From NCBI GenBank assembly GCA_951640165.1, contig OX621243.1, positions 9,858,001 to 9,922,000 of the forward strand: 64,000 nucleotides of DNA, in the 5' to 3' direction. Positions 21,911 to 31,604 of this stretch are shown piece by piece. Made by a program: the position numbers and the translations under genes. The notes under the pieces were generated by a model. The model saw only the letters and a program-made list of their open reading frames with translations. It was not told where the DNA came from and ran no database searches. This stretch comes from Pseudoips prasinana (Eukaryota; Arthropoda; Insecta; Lepidoptera; Nolidae). Positions within the stretch are counted from its first letter, which is position 1. The number at the start of each line of letters is the position of its first letter.

Positions 21911-22540
21911 CAAAATATTTTATGAGATAACGAATTTATACACTCAATGGAATCGAAGCATTGGGATTGGCAAAACTTATCACGTCATCATGATAGTTAC
22001 CAATCATAGCGCTTCTTGTAGAATCCGTTTGTACGTTAAGTTTTTAAATCAATAATTTTGATGTTTTTTTTGTCATTCGATTTTGATTATCTTTAATCGA
22101 TTGCTTTTATTATAGTATCATTTTGCCCCAATTGGTATTCAAAAAGATGAAGTTGGTTTATTTTTATAAACAGTTATCACATCATATATTTATAAACAGA
22201 ACATAGAATCATCAAGAGGAAATCAATCAACAGGAAACTAGCATACGGTCTGACAATAAGCGATTGCTGTAGACCATAGGTGCTTGCTGCTAAATTTACC
22301 TAATTGAAAGTGTACCTAATGTTTATATGATAAAGTTGAAAATATATAAAAGAAATTTAACAGATTGCGGTAGCTGGGGTCTGTACATTGCCAATCCTTT
22401 TAAGAAACTCATTAACTCCCATCCTTACATATCAAATAATGCGTTTCCGTCTTTTTCGTGAAGTATAAGGATGTTGATATAAAATAATAAGAAAATTCAT
22501 AATAGTAATTTACACAATATAGCCGTGTGATTTCCGGCCA
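21911..22540. other. No recognisable feature
   Basis: AT-rich DNA. No coding or repeat signal recognised. Confidence 0.5.
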
Positions 22541-22544
22541 AAAT

Positions 22545-22695
22545 GGAATAAGAGGGCCACCTCGTATCATTCCCTAGGTTTCGTAAAAGGTAGCTAAGGG
22601 GTGGTGAGGTAGTTGGGCAGCAGTGCCGCCTATGTACTAGCTACCACCTAATTGCGGTCGCCAACTCGCAAGCCAATCATGGTGACTACGGAAAA
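22545..22695 (+). repeat. Diverged S2-like SINE fragment
   Basis: 'gtgaggtagttgggcagcag', 'aattgcggtcgccaactcgc' and 'atcatggtgactac' follow the S2 order (gggcagcag, gcgatcgccaac, gcgtggcgattatgg). A similar variant is at 52172-52330. Confidence 0.5.
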
Positions 22696-22751
22696 TCCCT
22701 CAAAATTGTAACGTTACAGAAACCTATTTTTATATACAAAATAGGATGGCA

Positions 22752-22988
22752 AACGACCGAACGAACGTTCATACATCCCACGTACGTGCCGGCTCTGGAA
22801 TGAATTACCTGCTGCGGTGTTTCCCCAGCGCTACGACATGTCCTTCTTCAAACGAGGTTTAAAAAGAGTACTAATATCACGGTAGGCAGCGGTTTGCTCT
22901 GCCCCTTGGCACTGCGAATGTCCATGAGCAGCGGTTACCATCAGGTGGGCCGCTAGCTCGTCTGCTTACTAAGGCAATAAAAAAAAAA
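22752..22988 (+). pseudogene. LINE ORF2 terminus and 3' UTR
   Basis: The plus strand reads as a LINE C-terminus: 'RSFIPRTCRLWNEL' -like residues, then 'PAAVFPQRYDMSFFKRGLKR' in one frame, followed by a stop and the 3' UTR 'ctgccccttggcactgcgaa', 'gcggttaccatcaggtgggc' and 'cgctagctcgtctgcttac', ending in an A-run (22976-22990). This is the end of an R1/jockey-type lepidopteran LINE, truncated at its 5' side. It meets another LINE end tail-to-tail. Confidence 0.75.
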
Positions 22989-22990
22989 AA

Positions 22991-23190
22991 CGAGCAAGTG
23001 GGTCACCTAATGGTAAGTGATCACCACCGCCCATAGACACTCGCAATACGAGAGGAGCTGCAAGTGCGTTGCCGACCTTTAAGAAAAGAATAGGTTCGCT
23101 TCTTGAAGGTTGCACGACATACTAGATCGGAAATACCTCCGCTGTTAATTGATTCCACAGACCGGTATGCTTATATCCAACAGCAGCCGA
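22991..23190 (-). pseudogene. LINE 3' end, facing the previous one
   Basis: On the minus strand this reads toward 'ccattaggtgacccacttgc'+'tcgt', the usual end of another lepidopteran LINE group. Upstream on that strand are 'aaaggtcggcaacgcacttg' and 'agctcctctcgtattgcgag'. It shares the A/T run at 22976-22990 with its neighbour, so the two elements abut tail-to-tail. Confidence 0.65.
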
Positions 23191-23484
23191 TATCAAGCTG
23201 ATAATGATACAATACAGAATTATTAACAAAGAACAATACTAAACTTTATTTTAATAATAGTCTGTTCTTAGTTTAATGTTAGACACGGTAAGCATCTATT
23301 GAGATAACCAGATATCCAATGACGCACATTTGGGTGAGCAAATCCACGTATAAAGCAGCATGGGTGCAGAACCTTTGGTCGCCCACCATACTTCCAGACT
23401 CCAGGCTGCTACAATGATAATATTTCTGGGCAAAAATGAACCGGGATCTCATTTCCTGTGGTCGAGCATGCAACCGCTAATCCA
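23191..23484. other. No recognisable feature
   Basis: Open frames at 23279-23473 and 23409-23633 (-) lack recognisable domains; the second overlaps an S2 fragment. Confidence 0.45.
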
Positions 23485-23609
23485 ATGAGGTAGTCCCAAA
23501 TAACAGCTGTAAGAAGTCCGCTGCTGGACCTAAGCCTCCCCAAAGAATCATCTTTGGGGGGTATACCATAATCGCCACGCTTGGCAGACGGGTTGGCAAT
23601 CGCAGTAAC
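23485..23609 (-). repeat. S2 SINE 3' part
   Basis: 'aagtccgctgctggacctaa'+'gcctcccc', 'ggtataccataatcgccacg' and 'cttggcagacgggttggcaa'+'tcgcagt' are the reverse of the S2 3' region plus tail. Confidence 0.75.
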
Positions 23610-24130
23610 ATATAATAAAATATCCTGGGACATTATTTACACACGGCCACCTGATCCCAAGCTAAGCGGAGCTTGTACTTACTATGGAAACCCGATAACT
23701 GATATCTATCAATATCTATACATATAATAAAATCGTAGGAAAGTCAAAACTGTACATTGAATTTTTTTTTAAAGGATACTCGGGGCTTGATTTACAATCG
23801 ATATCGAAACCAAAAATATAGTTTTTAAATTTTTGTCTGTTTGTCTGCATGTATGTCCAGGCTAAACTCAAAAAGTACTGCATGGATTTACTTCAAATTT
23901 TGCATGAATATTACTAAGAGGTCGGGTCAACATATAGGCTACATATTTTCACGATATTACCTACGGGGGAAGAGCTGTGATAATTTATAAAATTTAACGC
24001 GGGTAAAACCGCGGGGCACAGCTAGTACTACACAAACTACTTATCTTTTGTAAATACATACTTATATAGATAATTACACCTAGACTCATCACCAAACAGA
24101 CATGTTCATGCACACAAATATTTGTAAGTT
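23610..24130 (-). repeat. S1 SINE interrupted by a family G insertion
   Basis: S1 3' half in reverse is at 23610-23716 ('acacggccacctgatcccaa', 'gcttgtacttactatggaaa'+'cccgataactgat'). The S1 continuation is at 24028-24130 ('cttttgtaaatacatactta', 'attacacctagactcatc', 'agacatgttcatgcacacaa'). An uninterrupted reverse S1 at 51061-51310 shows these parts are normally adjacent. Confidence 0.8.
23717..24027 (-). repeat. Family G repeat inserted into an S1 SINE
   Basis: Reverse of the family G consensus: 'atacatataataaaatcgta', 'gtcaaaactgtacattgaat', 'atcgatatcgaaaccaaaaa', 'gtactgcatggatttacttc', 'ggtcgggtcaacatatagg', and terminal 'ccgcggggcacagctagta'. It is nearly full length compared with 50703-51004. 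Confidence 0.85.
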
Positions 24131-24147
24131 GGTTATAGTATTCAGAG

Positions 24148-24398
24148 GCTCATAGCTAGATGCTCTCACCGGTCCGTAAGCGATCGGTGAGGTTAAGTAA
24201 CTAGGCTCGCAGTCAGTCCATAGATGGGTGACCGCCAAAGTGGTTTAATTTCCGAGCGTCTCCGTGCTTCGGAGGGCACGTTAAGCTGTCGGTCCCGATT
24301 GTAGTCATTAGACAACAGTCGTTACGCCATGTCAGAGGGCTACTGGGCGGCTTGAACAACTCTGACACTAGGGTAACCACTGCCGATACGATAAGTAA
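24148..24398 (+). repeat. S5 SINE (5S rRNA-like head)
   Basis: 'gctcatagctagatgctctc', then 'gtaagcgatcggtgaggtta', 'cagtcagtccatagatgggt'+'gaccgcc', 'tccgtgcttcggagggcacg', 'gggctactgggcggcttgaa', 'ccactgccgatacgataag'. The best-preserved 5S-like head in the window. The LINE-T tail is missing; an S2 fragment follows directly. Confidence 0.8.
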
Positions 24399-24409
24399 GT
24401 ATAGTATTC

Positions 24410-24525
24410 AGAAGATATTCCCTCGAGTCGACTTCTACGCCCCCCGTGGGATGAGATGGGATGATAATATTCTGTTATTCACCGCCGTGACCACACAGCC
24501 ATATTAGCGACGGCGCCGAATGTCA
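24410..24525 (-). repeat. S2 SINE 5' part
   Basis: 'attccctcgagtcgacttct', 'cccgtgggatgagatgggat' and 'gccgtgaccacacagcc' are the reverse of the S2 start region. Confidence 0.7.
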
Positions 24526-24867
24526 GAAGGTGATAGGTAGTTAAATCAGGTAGTTAAATATACTTAAACTTAGATGTCTCGTAACTTGAAATAACTTCCC
24601 AAAGCACTAGAAAAGGTCATTCATTTTAAGAGGCTCATCACAGTTAAAGTCTTCTGGTTTATCAAAGAGATAGCAGACGGAGCGGTAATTGGAAATGACT
24701 TAACTAACTTTTAGAGATAATGACTTTGCCGAACTGACTGTGCTAAACTGCACTTAGTCCATGTAATACGTAAGCGTTAAGAGATTCAAATAGTCAATAA
24801 AGTACGAAGTTTAACAGCGTTGAATGAAGATTTAGGAAGATGTGCGGAAATAAAATTAAAGAGTGCT
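24526..24867. other. No recognisable feature
   Basis: AT-rich DNA between SINE fragments. Nothing recognised. Confidence 0.5.
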
Positions 24868-25066
24868 TACTTACTTATCGTATGGGGAGTGGTTACCCTA
24901 GCGTCATAGTTGTTCAAGCCGTCTAATAGTCCTCTGATCTGGCTAAACGACTAATGTGTAAACAGCTTAATGTTAAAACCACTTTAGCAATAACCCATAT
25001 TTGGACTGCAAGCCTAGTTAACCTCACCGATCACTTACGGGCTTGTGAGAGCATCTGGGTGTGAGC
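24868..25066 (-). repeat. S5 SINE fragment, internally shortened
   Basis: Reverse S5: 'cttatcgtatggggagtggt'+'taccct', 'gttgttcaagccgtctaata', 'gttaacctcaccgatcactt'+'acgggcttgtgagagcatct'. The 'cggagggcac' part of the body is absent. Confidence 0.7.
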
Positions 25067-25340
25067 AAATATAGAGTTACATTCGTTAAAGAAAAGACAA
25101 TTATAATCTAATTAAATAACAAAATTAACTAACTTCGCCCCGGGTTGCTCTTTGCGGCAAAAAAAATATTATTGCAAACTATTTTTTTAGGGTTAATGCT
25201 ATCTTCATAATATTGCATCCATAGGTATCTCTCATATTCATATCGCTTAGCTATTTAAGCATGAAAGAGTAACAAACATACTCACACAATCACAAAGTTT
25301 CTCATTTATACATAAAAGTAAAGTGATCAACTGGCAACTA
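25067..25340. other. Degraded family G-like scrap and anonymous DNA
   Basis: 'aacttcgccccgggttgctc' near 25133 and 'aagagtaacaaacatactca'+'cacaatcacaaag' near 25266 recall LINE 3' UTRs of family G. Nothing else is recognised. Confidence 0.35.
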
Positions 25341-25347
25341 ACACCCA

Positions 25348-25390
25348 AACATTGGTGACACCGAGAAAGGCTTGGTGTCACCAATGTTTC
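25348..25390. repeat. 19-bp inverted repeat, one mismatch
   Basis: 'aaacattggtgacaccgag' pairs with 'cttggtgtcaccaatgttt' across 'aaagg'-type loop bases. Fold-back type. Confidence 0.8.
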
Positions 25391-25439
25391 AGGCGTTGAG
25401 TTCCGTAGCTATATTGAACACAAGGCAAGGCACTGGCAA

Positions 25440-25878
25440 CCACGAATCTTGGTGTGCCAAGTCAAAACAGTATTTCATTCCGAGGCAAAACCGATTGCTG
25501 CCTATAACATAGGTCTGACCTTACGTAGAATAAAGTTGTCAGCTTTCGGCAGGAGCTCCGGCTTAGCGCTTGGCCCTCTTGCCAAAGACGTGCTATTATC
25601 TGGAATTATTTACAATCCCGCGTTTTCAGACCGCATTGAGACCCTATGTCTGACGAGAGTTTGCCACCTCATGTGTGCTCTACCGCCTGTATAATGGACT
25701 GTGTTTTGAAGAATGCTATGGCACGGGAAGTTCAATCTTCACCCAAAAATCTCTACCGCCCCTCATACTGTACGGTTTCAGTGAAACTTCCGGGAACCGA
25801 CAGCCGCAGCGTACATCGAATGTACGCTGCGGCTGTCGGTTCCCTGTCACGGTTTATCCGTGTGCAATTCCATATAAC
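25440..25878. repeat. G+C-richer unidentified segment containing a perfect palindrome
   Basis: This 440-bp block is clearly less AT-rich than its neighbours. It carries three overlapping plus-strand open frames (25449-25694, 25646-25900, 25675-26010), none with a domain I recognise, and also partial frames on the minus strand. At 25792-25844 a 25-base arm starting 'gggaaccgacagccgcagcg' is repeated exactly in reverse after 3 bases. The block ends at the left terminus of the mariner-like element. It may be a scrap of an unidentified coding element. Confidence 0.45.
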
Positions 25879-26309
25879 AATGTCGCCCATGCGCATGTGA
25901 CCGCCCGTAATATTCTGAATATTCATGAAAAAATATCGAAAATAAACTTCAAAAGGGGGGGTCTATCTGTAACATTTATCATGTTATTCAATTTTGAATT
26001 TTTTAAGTAGAGTTTGTAGACTTGCTTTCTATTTTTTGACACATCTCCGAAGTTTATGGGTCGATTTGTATTTTGTTTATTATTTCCAAAAGCTTATGAG
26101 TTATTTTAACAGGTTAATTAACATTTTACTAAAAATTATCGACTACGAAAAAAAAAAAACGGAATCGAAGTAATTTTTTCGGTAAAAAATTGTGTATTTA
26201 TTTTAAAAAAACTAGTGTAAGTCCATAAATTATCCCCATAGGACCACTTTTTTAATCATTATTTGTAATCTACTACATAACAGCTAAAAATTCACAGAAC
26301 ATTACTAAT
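25879..26309 (+). repeat. Left terminal inverted repeat of the mariner-like element
   Basis: Landmarks from outside inward: 'gcgcatgtgaccgcccgtaa', 'caaaagggggggtctatctg', 'acatctccgaagtttatggg', 'aacggaatcgaagtaatttt', 'cccataggaccacttttt', 'taatctactacataacagct'. Each is found in reverse in 27823-28253. An A-run near 26149 differs in length between the arms. Confidence 0.9.
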
Positions 26310-26564
26310 ACCTATCTCTAAAAAAAAACCAGCAAACAACTTGTTGAACATTTGCAACTATTCAAATAAAAAGGGTCGCTCAGGTAGAAACCGGTTCCTA
26401 GAAACAGCTTTTTAACAATTGCGTCCCTACCACTTGCACACCCTTGTCGGCTAGCGTTACTTCATTCAGTCGCTTGATTACTGACCCCGTGACGCTACGT
26501 GTTTTGTGATTTGTGCACTACTTAATCTTGTGAGGAAAGTTTGTTAACTACTCGTATCATTGCA

Positions 26565-27551
26565 ATGGTACGATTGCGTGATCTACCGCCGTCTCATGTG
26601 GCTGACATGCATTTCATTTACGGTGTTTGTAATGGAAATGCACGCGCTGCTGTCGAAGAGTACAGACGTCGATATCCAAGTAGACCAGTACTTGGGTACC
26701 GATCCTTCATTGCCGTACATCGTCTTTTTTGCGAAAGAGGATTATTTCCGCAACAAAATGAGCCCGGCGTGATTGTTGATGTAGACGTGGAAGAGGATGT
26801 GTTACGATTAGTGCGCGCTAACCCTATGCTAAGCATTCGTCTCCTATCGATAAGAGTAGGTATACCAAGAATAAGAGTTTGGAGAATTCTCAAAAAAGAA
26901 GGCCTGCATCCTTATCATTTCCGACGTGCACAACATTTGGAAAATGTCGATTACGGTGCGAGATCTGTTTTTTGTAATTGGATAATTGCACAGCAAAGAG
27001 CTAATCTCAATTTTATGAGGAAGATTTTGTGGACAGATGAAGCCACGTTTACAAGGGCGGGTATAACAAATCATCGCAATCTTCATGTGTGGGCCACTGA
27101 AAATCCACACGTCATTAGAGAAACAACTTTCCAGACTCAATTTTCCATAAATGTATGGGCTGGAATGATTGACGGTGAACTTATTGGCCCTTTCGTGTTA
27201 CCAAACAGACTAGATCAACACGCATTTTTAGATTTTATAGTCAATACGTTGCCGTTGCTTTTGGAGGAAGTACCGCTGGAAACAAGAAGGCGGATGTATC
27301 TGCAATTAGATGGAGCTCCAGCACACTTCGCACGACTAGTTCGTGATTATTTAAATCAAAATTATCCGCGATGGATTGGCAGAGGAGGTCCCATTGCTTG
27401 GCCGCCGCGATCTCCCGACCTTACACCCTTAGATTTTTATCTTTGGGGCAACATGAAACAAAAAGTGTATGCCGTGCCCATTGAAAGCCGCGAATTTTTG
27501 CTGCTGCTGCGGAAATTAAAGAAAACCGTGAAGAATTACGTCGTACAATAA
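26565..27551 (+). CDS. Mariner-like transposase, C-terminus frameshifted
   Basis: This encodes a DDE/D transposase of the IS630-Tc1-mariner superfamily, the group often labelled 'Tc3-like' in ant and moth genomes. It would bind the terminal inverted repeats and cut and paste the element in the nucleus. The frame opens at 26541, but the Met at 26565 begins the family-like 'MVRLRDLPPS...MHFIYG'. Residues 10-110 (counted from 26541) form paired helix-turn-helix DNA-binding domains, including 'SIRVGIPRIRVWRILKKEGL'. The catalytic residues are D166 ('LWTDEATF'), D257 ('LQLDGAPAHF') and D298 ('SPDLTPLDFYLWG'), with 40 residues between the last two. At a CTG run near 27500 the frame shifts. Another frame continues with 'ENREELRRTIKS' and ends 'GGDHFENLIN' at 27622, as expected of the family. 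The C-terminal tail is therefore replaced by about 15 wrong residues, but the catalytic core is intact. Confidence 0.85.
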   Translation: MVRLRDLPPSHVADMHFIYGVCNGNARAAVEEYRRRYPSRPVLGYRSFIAVHRLFCERGLFPQQNEPGVIVDVDVEEDVLRLVRANPMLSIRLLSIRVGIPRIRVWRILKKEGLHPYHFRRAQHLENVDYGARSVFCNWIIAQQRANLNFMRKILWTDEATFTRAGITNHRNLHVWATENPHVIRETTFQTQFSINVWAGMIDGELIGPFVLPNRLDQHAFLDFIVNTLPLLLEEVPLETRRRMYLQLDGAPAHFARLVRDYLNQNYPRWIGRGGPIAWPPRSPDLTPLDFYLWGNMKQKVYAVPIESREFLLLLRKLKKTVKNYVVQ

Positions 27552-27822
27552 AAAGTGTTGCCATGAGAGCTTTAGTTTGTTTACAGGAGGGTGGGGACCA
27601 TTTCGAAAATCTAATTAATTAAAATTCTTGTATTTTTTATTTTTTAAGTAAAAATCTGGCTATTGCTTGTTTGTTTTTATTTCCATTATCATCCTCCTTA
27701 TTAGTTTAACCTTTTAGTACTCACTGCTAAAAGCGGGGACATTTAATTGACTTTCACATTTTCTTTTCCTAAATTTGACTCTTAGAGTTTTAGAGTTTTA
27801 CTTTGGATTTAGTTACAGTTTG

Positions 27823-28253
27823 GTTTAATAATGTTCTGTAAATTTTTAGCTGTTATGTAGTAGATTACAAATAATGATTAAAAAAGTGGTCCTATGGGGA
27901 TAATTTATGGACTTACACTAGTTTTTTTAAAATAAATACACAATTTTTTACCGAAAAAATTACTTCGATTCCGTTTTTTTTTTTCGTAGTCGATAATTTT
28001 TTGTAAAATGTTAATTAACCTGTTAAAATAACTCATAAGCTTTTGGAAATAATAAACAAAATACAAATCGACCCATAAACTTCGGAGATGTGTCAAAAAA
28101 TAGAAAGCAAGTCTACAAACTCTACTTAAAAAATTCAAAATTGAATAACATGATAAATGTTACAGATAGACCCCCCCTTTTGAAGTTTATTTTCGATATT
28201 TTTTCATGAATATTCAGAATATTACGGGCGGTCACATGCGCATGGGCGACATT
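27823..28253 (-). repeat. Right terminal inverted repeat of the mariner-like element
   Basis: Reverse counterpart of 25879-26309. The minus-strand open frame at 27905-28138 lies wholly inside it and is read also in the left copy, so it is a by-product of the repeat. Confidence 0.9.
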
Positions 28254-28426
28254 ATAATATTTACCATTGCATGTGAAAGATTATACCATATTTAGAACAA
28301 TTCCCAAACTAGAACATTTTAGTTTAGTATTGCTAAGTGTAAATGTTAACTCAACAAATGAAATGATTGCAATTTTGCAATGAATACAGCTGTTTTTAAT
28401 TGTAAAATCAAGACTACCATATCGTA
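28254..28426. other. Short flank, nothing recognised
   Basis: AT-rich DNA between the transposon end and a tandem duplication. Confidence 0.4.
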
Positions 28427-28511
28427 TAGAAAAAGCTTTTCATTAAGGCACTCAAAGTGCTTTGTAATATAGAAAAAGCTTTTCATTAAGGCACTCAAAG
28501 TGCTTTGTAAT
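28427..28511 (+). repeat. 43-bp tandem duplication
   Basis: The unit beginning 'tagaaaaagcttttcattaa' and containing the short palindrome 'gcactcaaagtgc' is present twice without a mismatch (28427-28469 and 28470-28511). Each unit can form a small stem. Confidence 0.9.
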
Positions 28512-29385
28512 GAGCAATAAAGTTAATGTCAACGAACCTTAGATTTCACTTATCTAGAGTATGCATGGTGTGTCAACATAATGTGCTAAATCTTATATAA
28601 AAAATAACTAATATAAAAAATAATAAAAAAAATTAGCGAGCCTTACGCGAATCGCATATAGTGATCTGACATGTTATTGTTCCGTATAATAATATTGAGA
28701 TATAATGTAAAGAGCGAATTTATTCATAATGTGAATGCTCCACTATGTTCATACACTATGCTGGCCGATAGTACGTCGTGGTAGCAAACTTACGCAAAAT
28801 GGGTTGGCAACTTCTGACATGTGTCACCACCACAGCCATCTCTCCACCATCGCGCACGCTCATTGGTCAACTCAAATACTTCCCCGGTTTCCTGTAACAA
28901 ATTTTCGTCCCTATTCCAAAATAACCTCACAAAACATATCCAGCAACCGAGAAGATAGATGTTACACATAAAAAATCACAGTTACTCAACGCACAATTTT
29001 TAGACACAAAAATAAGAATAACAAAAACGAATTCGCTATTTATTAACCTACCAGAACCATGTAACAAACAAATACGACCTCTTAGTATTCCTTTGATAGT
29101 CCGCAAAAAGAAATGCAGTACTTACGCATCCCTCAGATTCCATTCAAACTCAGTCAACCAAAAGGGAATAAATACACGACCAGCTTAACAAAAGAAACTC
29201 GTCGTATGATTTACGAGTTATGACTAAATATCATTCAGAGTAGGATTGTATCTGAAGGCATTTGGCAACCACTACATTGGGATTTTTTGGACACTGTAAA
29301 TAGCAGCCTACCGAAATCTAATGTAATGGATTCGGACATGCTTATATTATAATGTAATAAAGGTTATTGTCATAGTTTTTAACAC
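28512..29385. other. No recognisable feature
   Basis: A 78-codon frame at 28735-28971 has no known motif. Otherwise anonymous. Confidence 0.45.
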
Positions 29386-29389
29386 ATTA

Positions 29390-29645
29390 TTAAACGTCGT
29401 ATATCTAGCGGTAGCATATTCAATCGAAGTTCAATAGAATTTGAAGTCCCGGGTAGTCCCGGGTAGCGAAATGATATTGGGATTTGGAAAGCACTTGAAT
29501 CGGTCACCCTGTACCCGGTCGTATCGGCTGTACATCGCTGGCCGACCCATTGAATCATAAACAAACTTAATAATATATCCCAGATGGCTAGTGGAAATTA
29601 GCCATCTGCGTTGGAACTGAGACTGGCCGCTATGGCATAGTAAAA
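29390..29645 (+). repeat. SINE-like dispersed repeat, degraded
   Basis: tRNA-like start 'tatatctagcggtagcatat', a duplicated 'gtagtcccggg', then 'gaaattagccatctgcgttg' and 'gactggccgctatgg'. Order and wording resemble the element at 840-1110. Confidence 0.4.
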
Positions 29646-30072
29646 CTCCATATATAGGTAAGAATTTTTTATTATAACACTTTTATAATCGTGTACAATA
29701 AATATAACCTATTGACCTTATTTTCACACGATCAACTCGTAGCGTGCTCCAGAACGAAGTGCTAATCTAATCCCTTCGTCTAGTTGCCAAACGTCACTTG
29801 GTTTTACTATTTAAATCATTATTACTATCCAACCTGACATTATGTATAATATTTTGGTCAATTTATACACGATAATGAAACTGTAGGTTACGAGTGTAAC
29901 TGTCTACGTATCACATCTGTATCTATTAAGCAATTTTATAAGAGGTATCATTAAATTATTTTGAAGGAGCTGACAACGTCAAAATTGTTTCAAGTCAAAA
30001 CAACTCATTTCACCTTTCAAAAAATTAATGGATTTGTTAACTTAATTATTTCTAAATGTATTTTTGTGAGAC
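29646..30072. other. No recognisable feature
   Basis: AT-rich. Nothing recognised. Confidence 0.5.
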
Positions 30073-30252
30073 TCTAAAGCCTTAAGGGTTCGGGAATAGT
30101 CCTTCTTATCCACGACTACAACATCTTTAAGTCAGGATCAACAGTGGCACGCAATGAAATGACACTGAGAGGTGAGGGTCAGGCATGTACCGGGAAATTG
30201 CTTTAACTATCTAGGATCCGCAATCAGAAAAAATAAGGAGGAGTTAGACAAA
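30073..30252. repeat. Dispersed repeat, copy 2 of 2 in the window
   Basis: Partner of 4058-4262: 'cgggaatagtccttcttatc', 'aatgacactgagaggtgagg', 'caggcatgtaccgggaaat', 'aaaaataaggaggagttaga'. Same orientation as the first copy. Confidence 0.65.
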
Positions 30253-31059
30253 ACAGAAAAACACATTTATCTATGAAAAATTAGACATTAAAAAACGTTC
30301 CTATCTAAATTTTATTGAGCTTAGTATCCTTTATACGCATAAAGTCTATAAATTAAACTTTCTGAACATAGAAGTTTATGAACACGTAGGTTTTAAATTT
30401 GATGTATAATTTTTGGGTAGGCTGTTGCATATCGTATTTATATACCGCAGTTAATACTTAATAATCCTTGTTTTTTACTGTCCGCATCTGCTATAGAGAT
30501 ATAAATTGGCCAAGATGATAGTTATATCTTTTGCTTAGTCGTAAATGTTCTGGTTTGTGTAATAGAATGTCGTATAAAACGGTGAATTGTGTGAATGTAT
30601 TGTATAGTTTTTATTTATTTCCGACATTACATGTATGTTTAGATAATTTGTCGTTTTTACGATACATCCCTTAATAAAAAGAATAAACAATCTGCAAAAT
30701 ATTTCAGGAATGTTTCTCTGAGATGGCTTAGAGATACTCATAATTCCGTTCGCGTTGGTGTAATTTTATTATTACTTTTTGTGTGTATTATCGCGTTCAG
30801 TTATAGCAATAAATAAATACATTAATAAACTTATCTTAGCTTAACTTAAGCTACAGTGACAACATCTCGAGCCCCGGTGGAAGCATTATAGCGCGATTGA
30901 ATATTTAAATCTTACTTTAATATAGACAGAACCGATGTTGTAAAATATATTATTATGTTAAACTATAAATATCGCTAATCAAAAGTTTTACAACTTATAA
31001 AAGACCATTTTGGCAGTAACTTAATTAAAACTAGCAATCATTCCATCAAAAATAACTGA
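30253..31059. other. No recognisable feature
   Basis: AT-rich. A short minus-strand frame at 30535-30741 has no motif. Confidence 0.5.
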
Positions 31060-31180
31060 ATGTACCTAGGAATAATTACTTTTAACTAACTATATTACTA
31101 TATGCTCTGATTATCAAAACCGCTTTTATAAAGTTTACGTAAATACAAACAAAAATATCAAATAAAAGTTAAATAAAAAA
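31060..31180 (+). repeat. Dispersed repeat, partner of 13560-13757
   Basis: 'gaatgtacctaggaataatt', 'actatattactatatgctct', 'ttataaagtttacgtaaata' correspond in order to the core at 13600-13725. Confidence 0.5.
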
Positions 31181-31604
31181 AATATCTCTTGCACAGCTCA
31201 CCCTCCAAAATATAAATAAGAAATCTAACTTTATACTGAACTTAACTACCAAAATATACCGCAAACCAGGAATAATCTTCGAAGTTGTAGGTTCCCTCAA
31301 AACTATTACAATTTTAGAGGATTAAAACACACTTAAGGATAGAGGCCCTTCCGTAGCCCGTAGGCACAGGTGGCGGTCGCGCCTTCTAATCCCTGCGATT
31401 AAAGTAAACGGTTGGATTAAAAGGATGTCATAGCGCCTTCAACGTGAGCTAATCTGGCTTAGCTGGGCTGAGTATGAGAACCTTAAATAAAAGCGGATTA
31501 TATTATTTTAATAATGGGTACGAAAGGAAGTAAATGTTTTAGAATATCTTTCAAAAGAAAATCTGTTTCGGTTGGGAACAATTTTGTAACTAAAACTGTA
31601 ACAT
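31181..31604. other. Mostly anonymous; G+C-richer scrap near 31340-31480
   Basis: 'cccttccgtagcccgtaggc'+'acaggtggcggtcgcgcctt' may be a degraded structured-RNA-derived repeat. No match elsewhere in the window. Confidence 0.35.

Larger units (their letters stand above)
25879..28253 (+). mobile_element. Mariner-superfamily DNA transposon with about 430-bp terminal inverted repeats
   Basis: The left terminus 'aatgtcgcccatgcgcatgt' (from 25879) is repeated in reverse at the right end (to 28253). The inverted repeats continue inward for about 430 bp each, to about 26309 and from about 27823, differing at only a few positions. Between them is one transposase gene. The long, nearly identical repeats imply a fairly recent insertion. 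Exact ends and the target duplication (TA expected for this superfamily) are not clear from the flanks. Confidence 0.85.

Noticed and set aside
24148..24250. 5S rRNA gene or pseudogene
   Set aside because: Only the promoter half of 5S is similar, and the same body follows it in several copies, so it is a SINE head.
26618..26893. Minus-strand open frames inside the transposase (also 26844-27140)
   Set aside because: They are read opposite a well-supported transposase frame and have no domain of their own.
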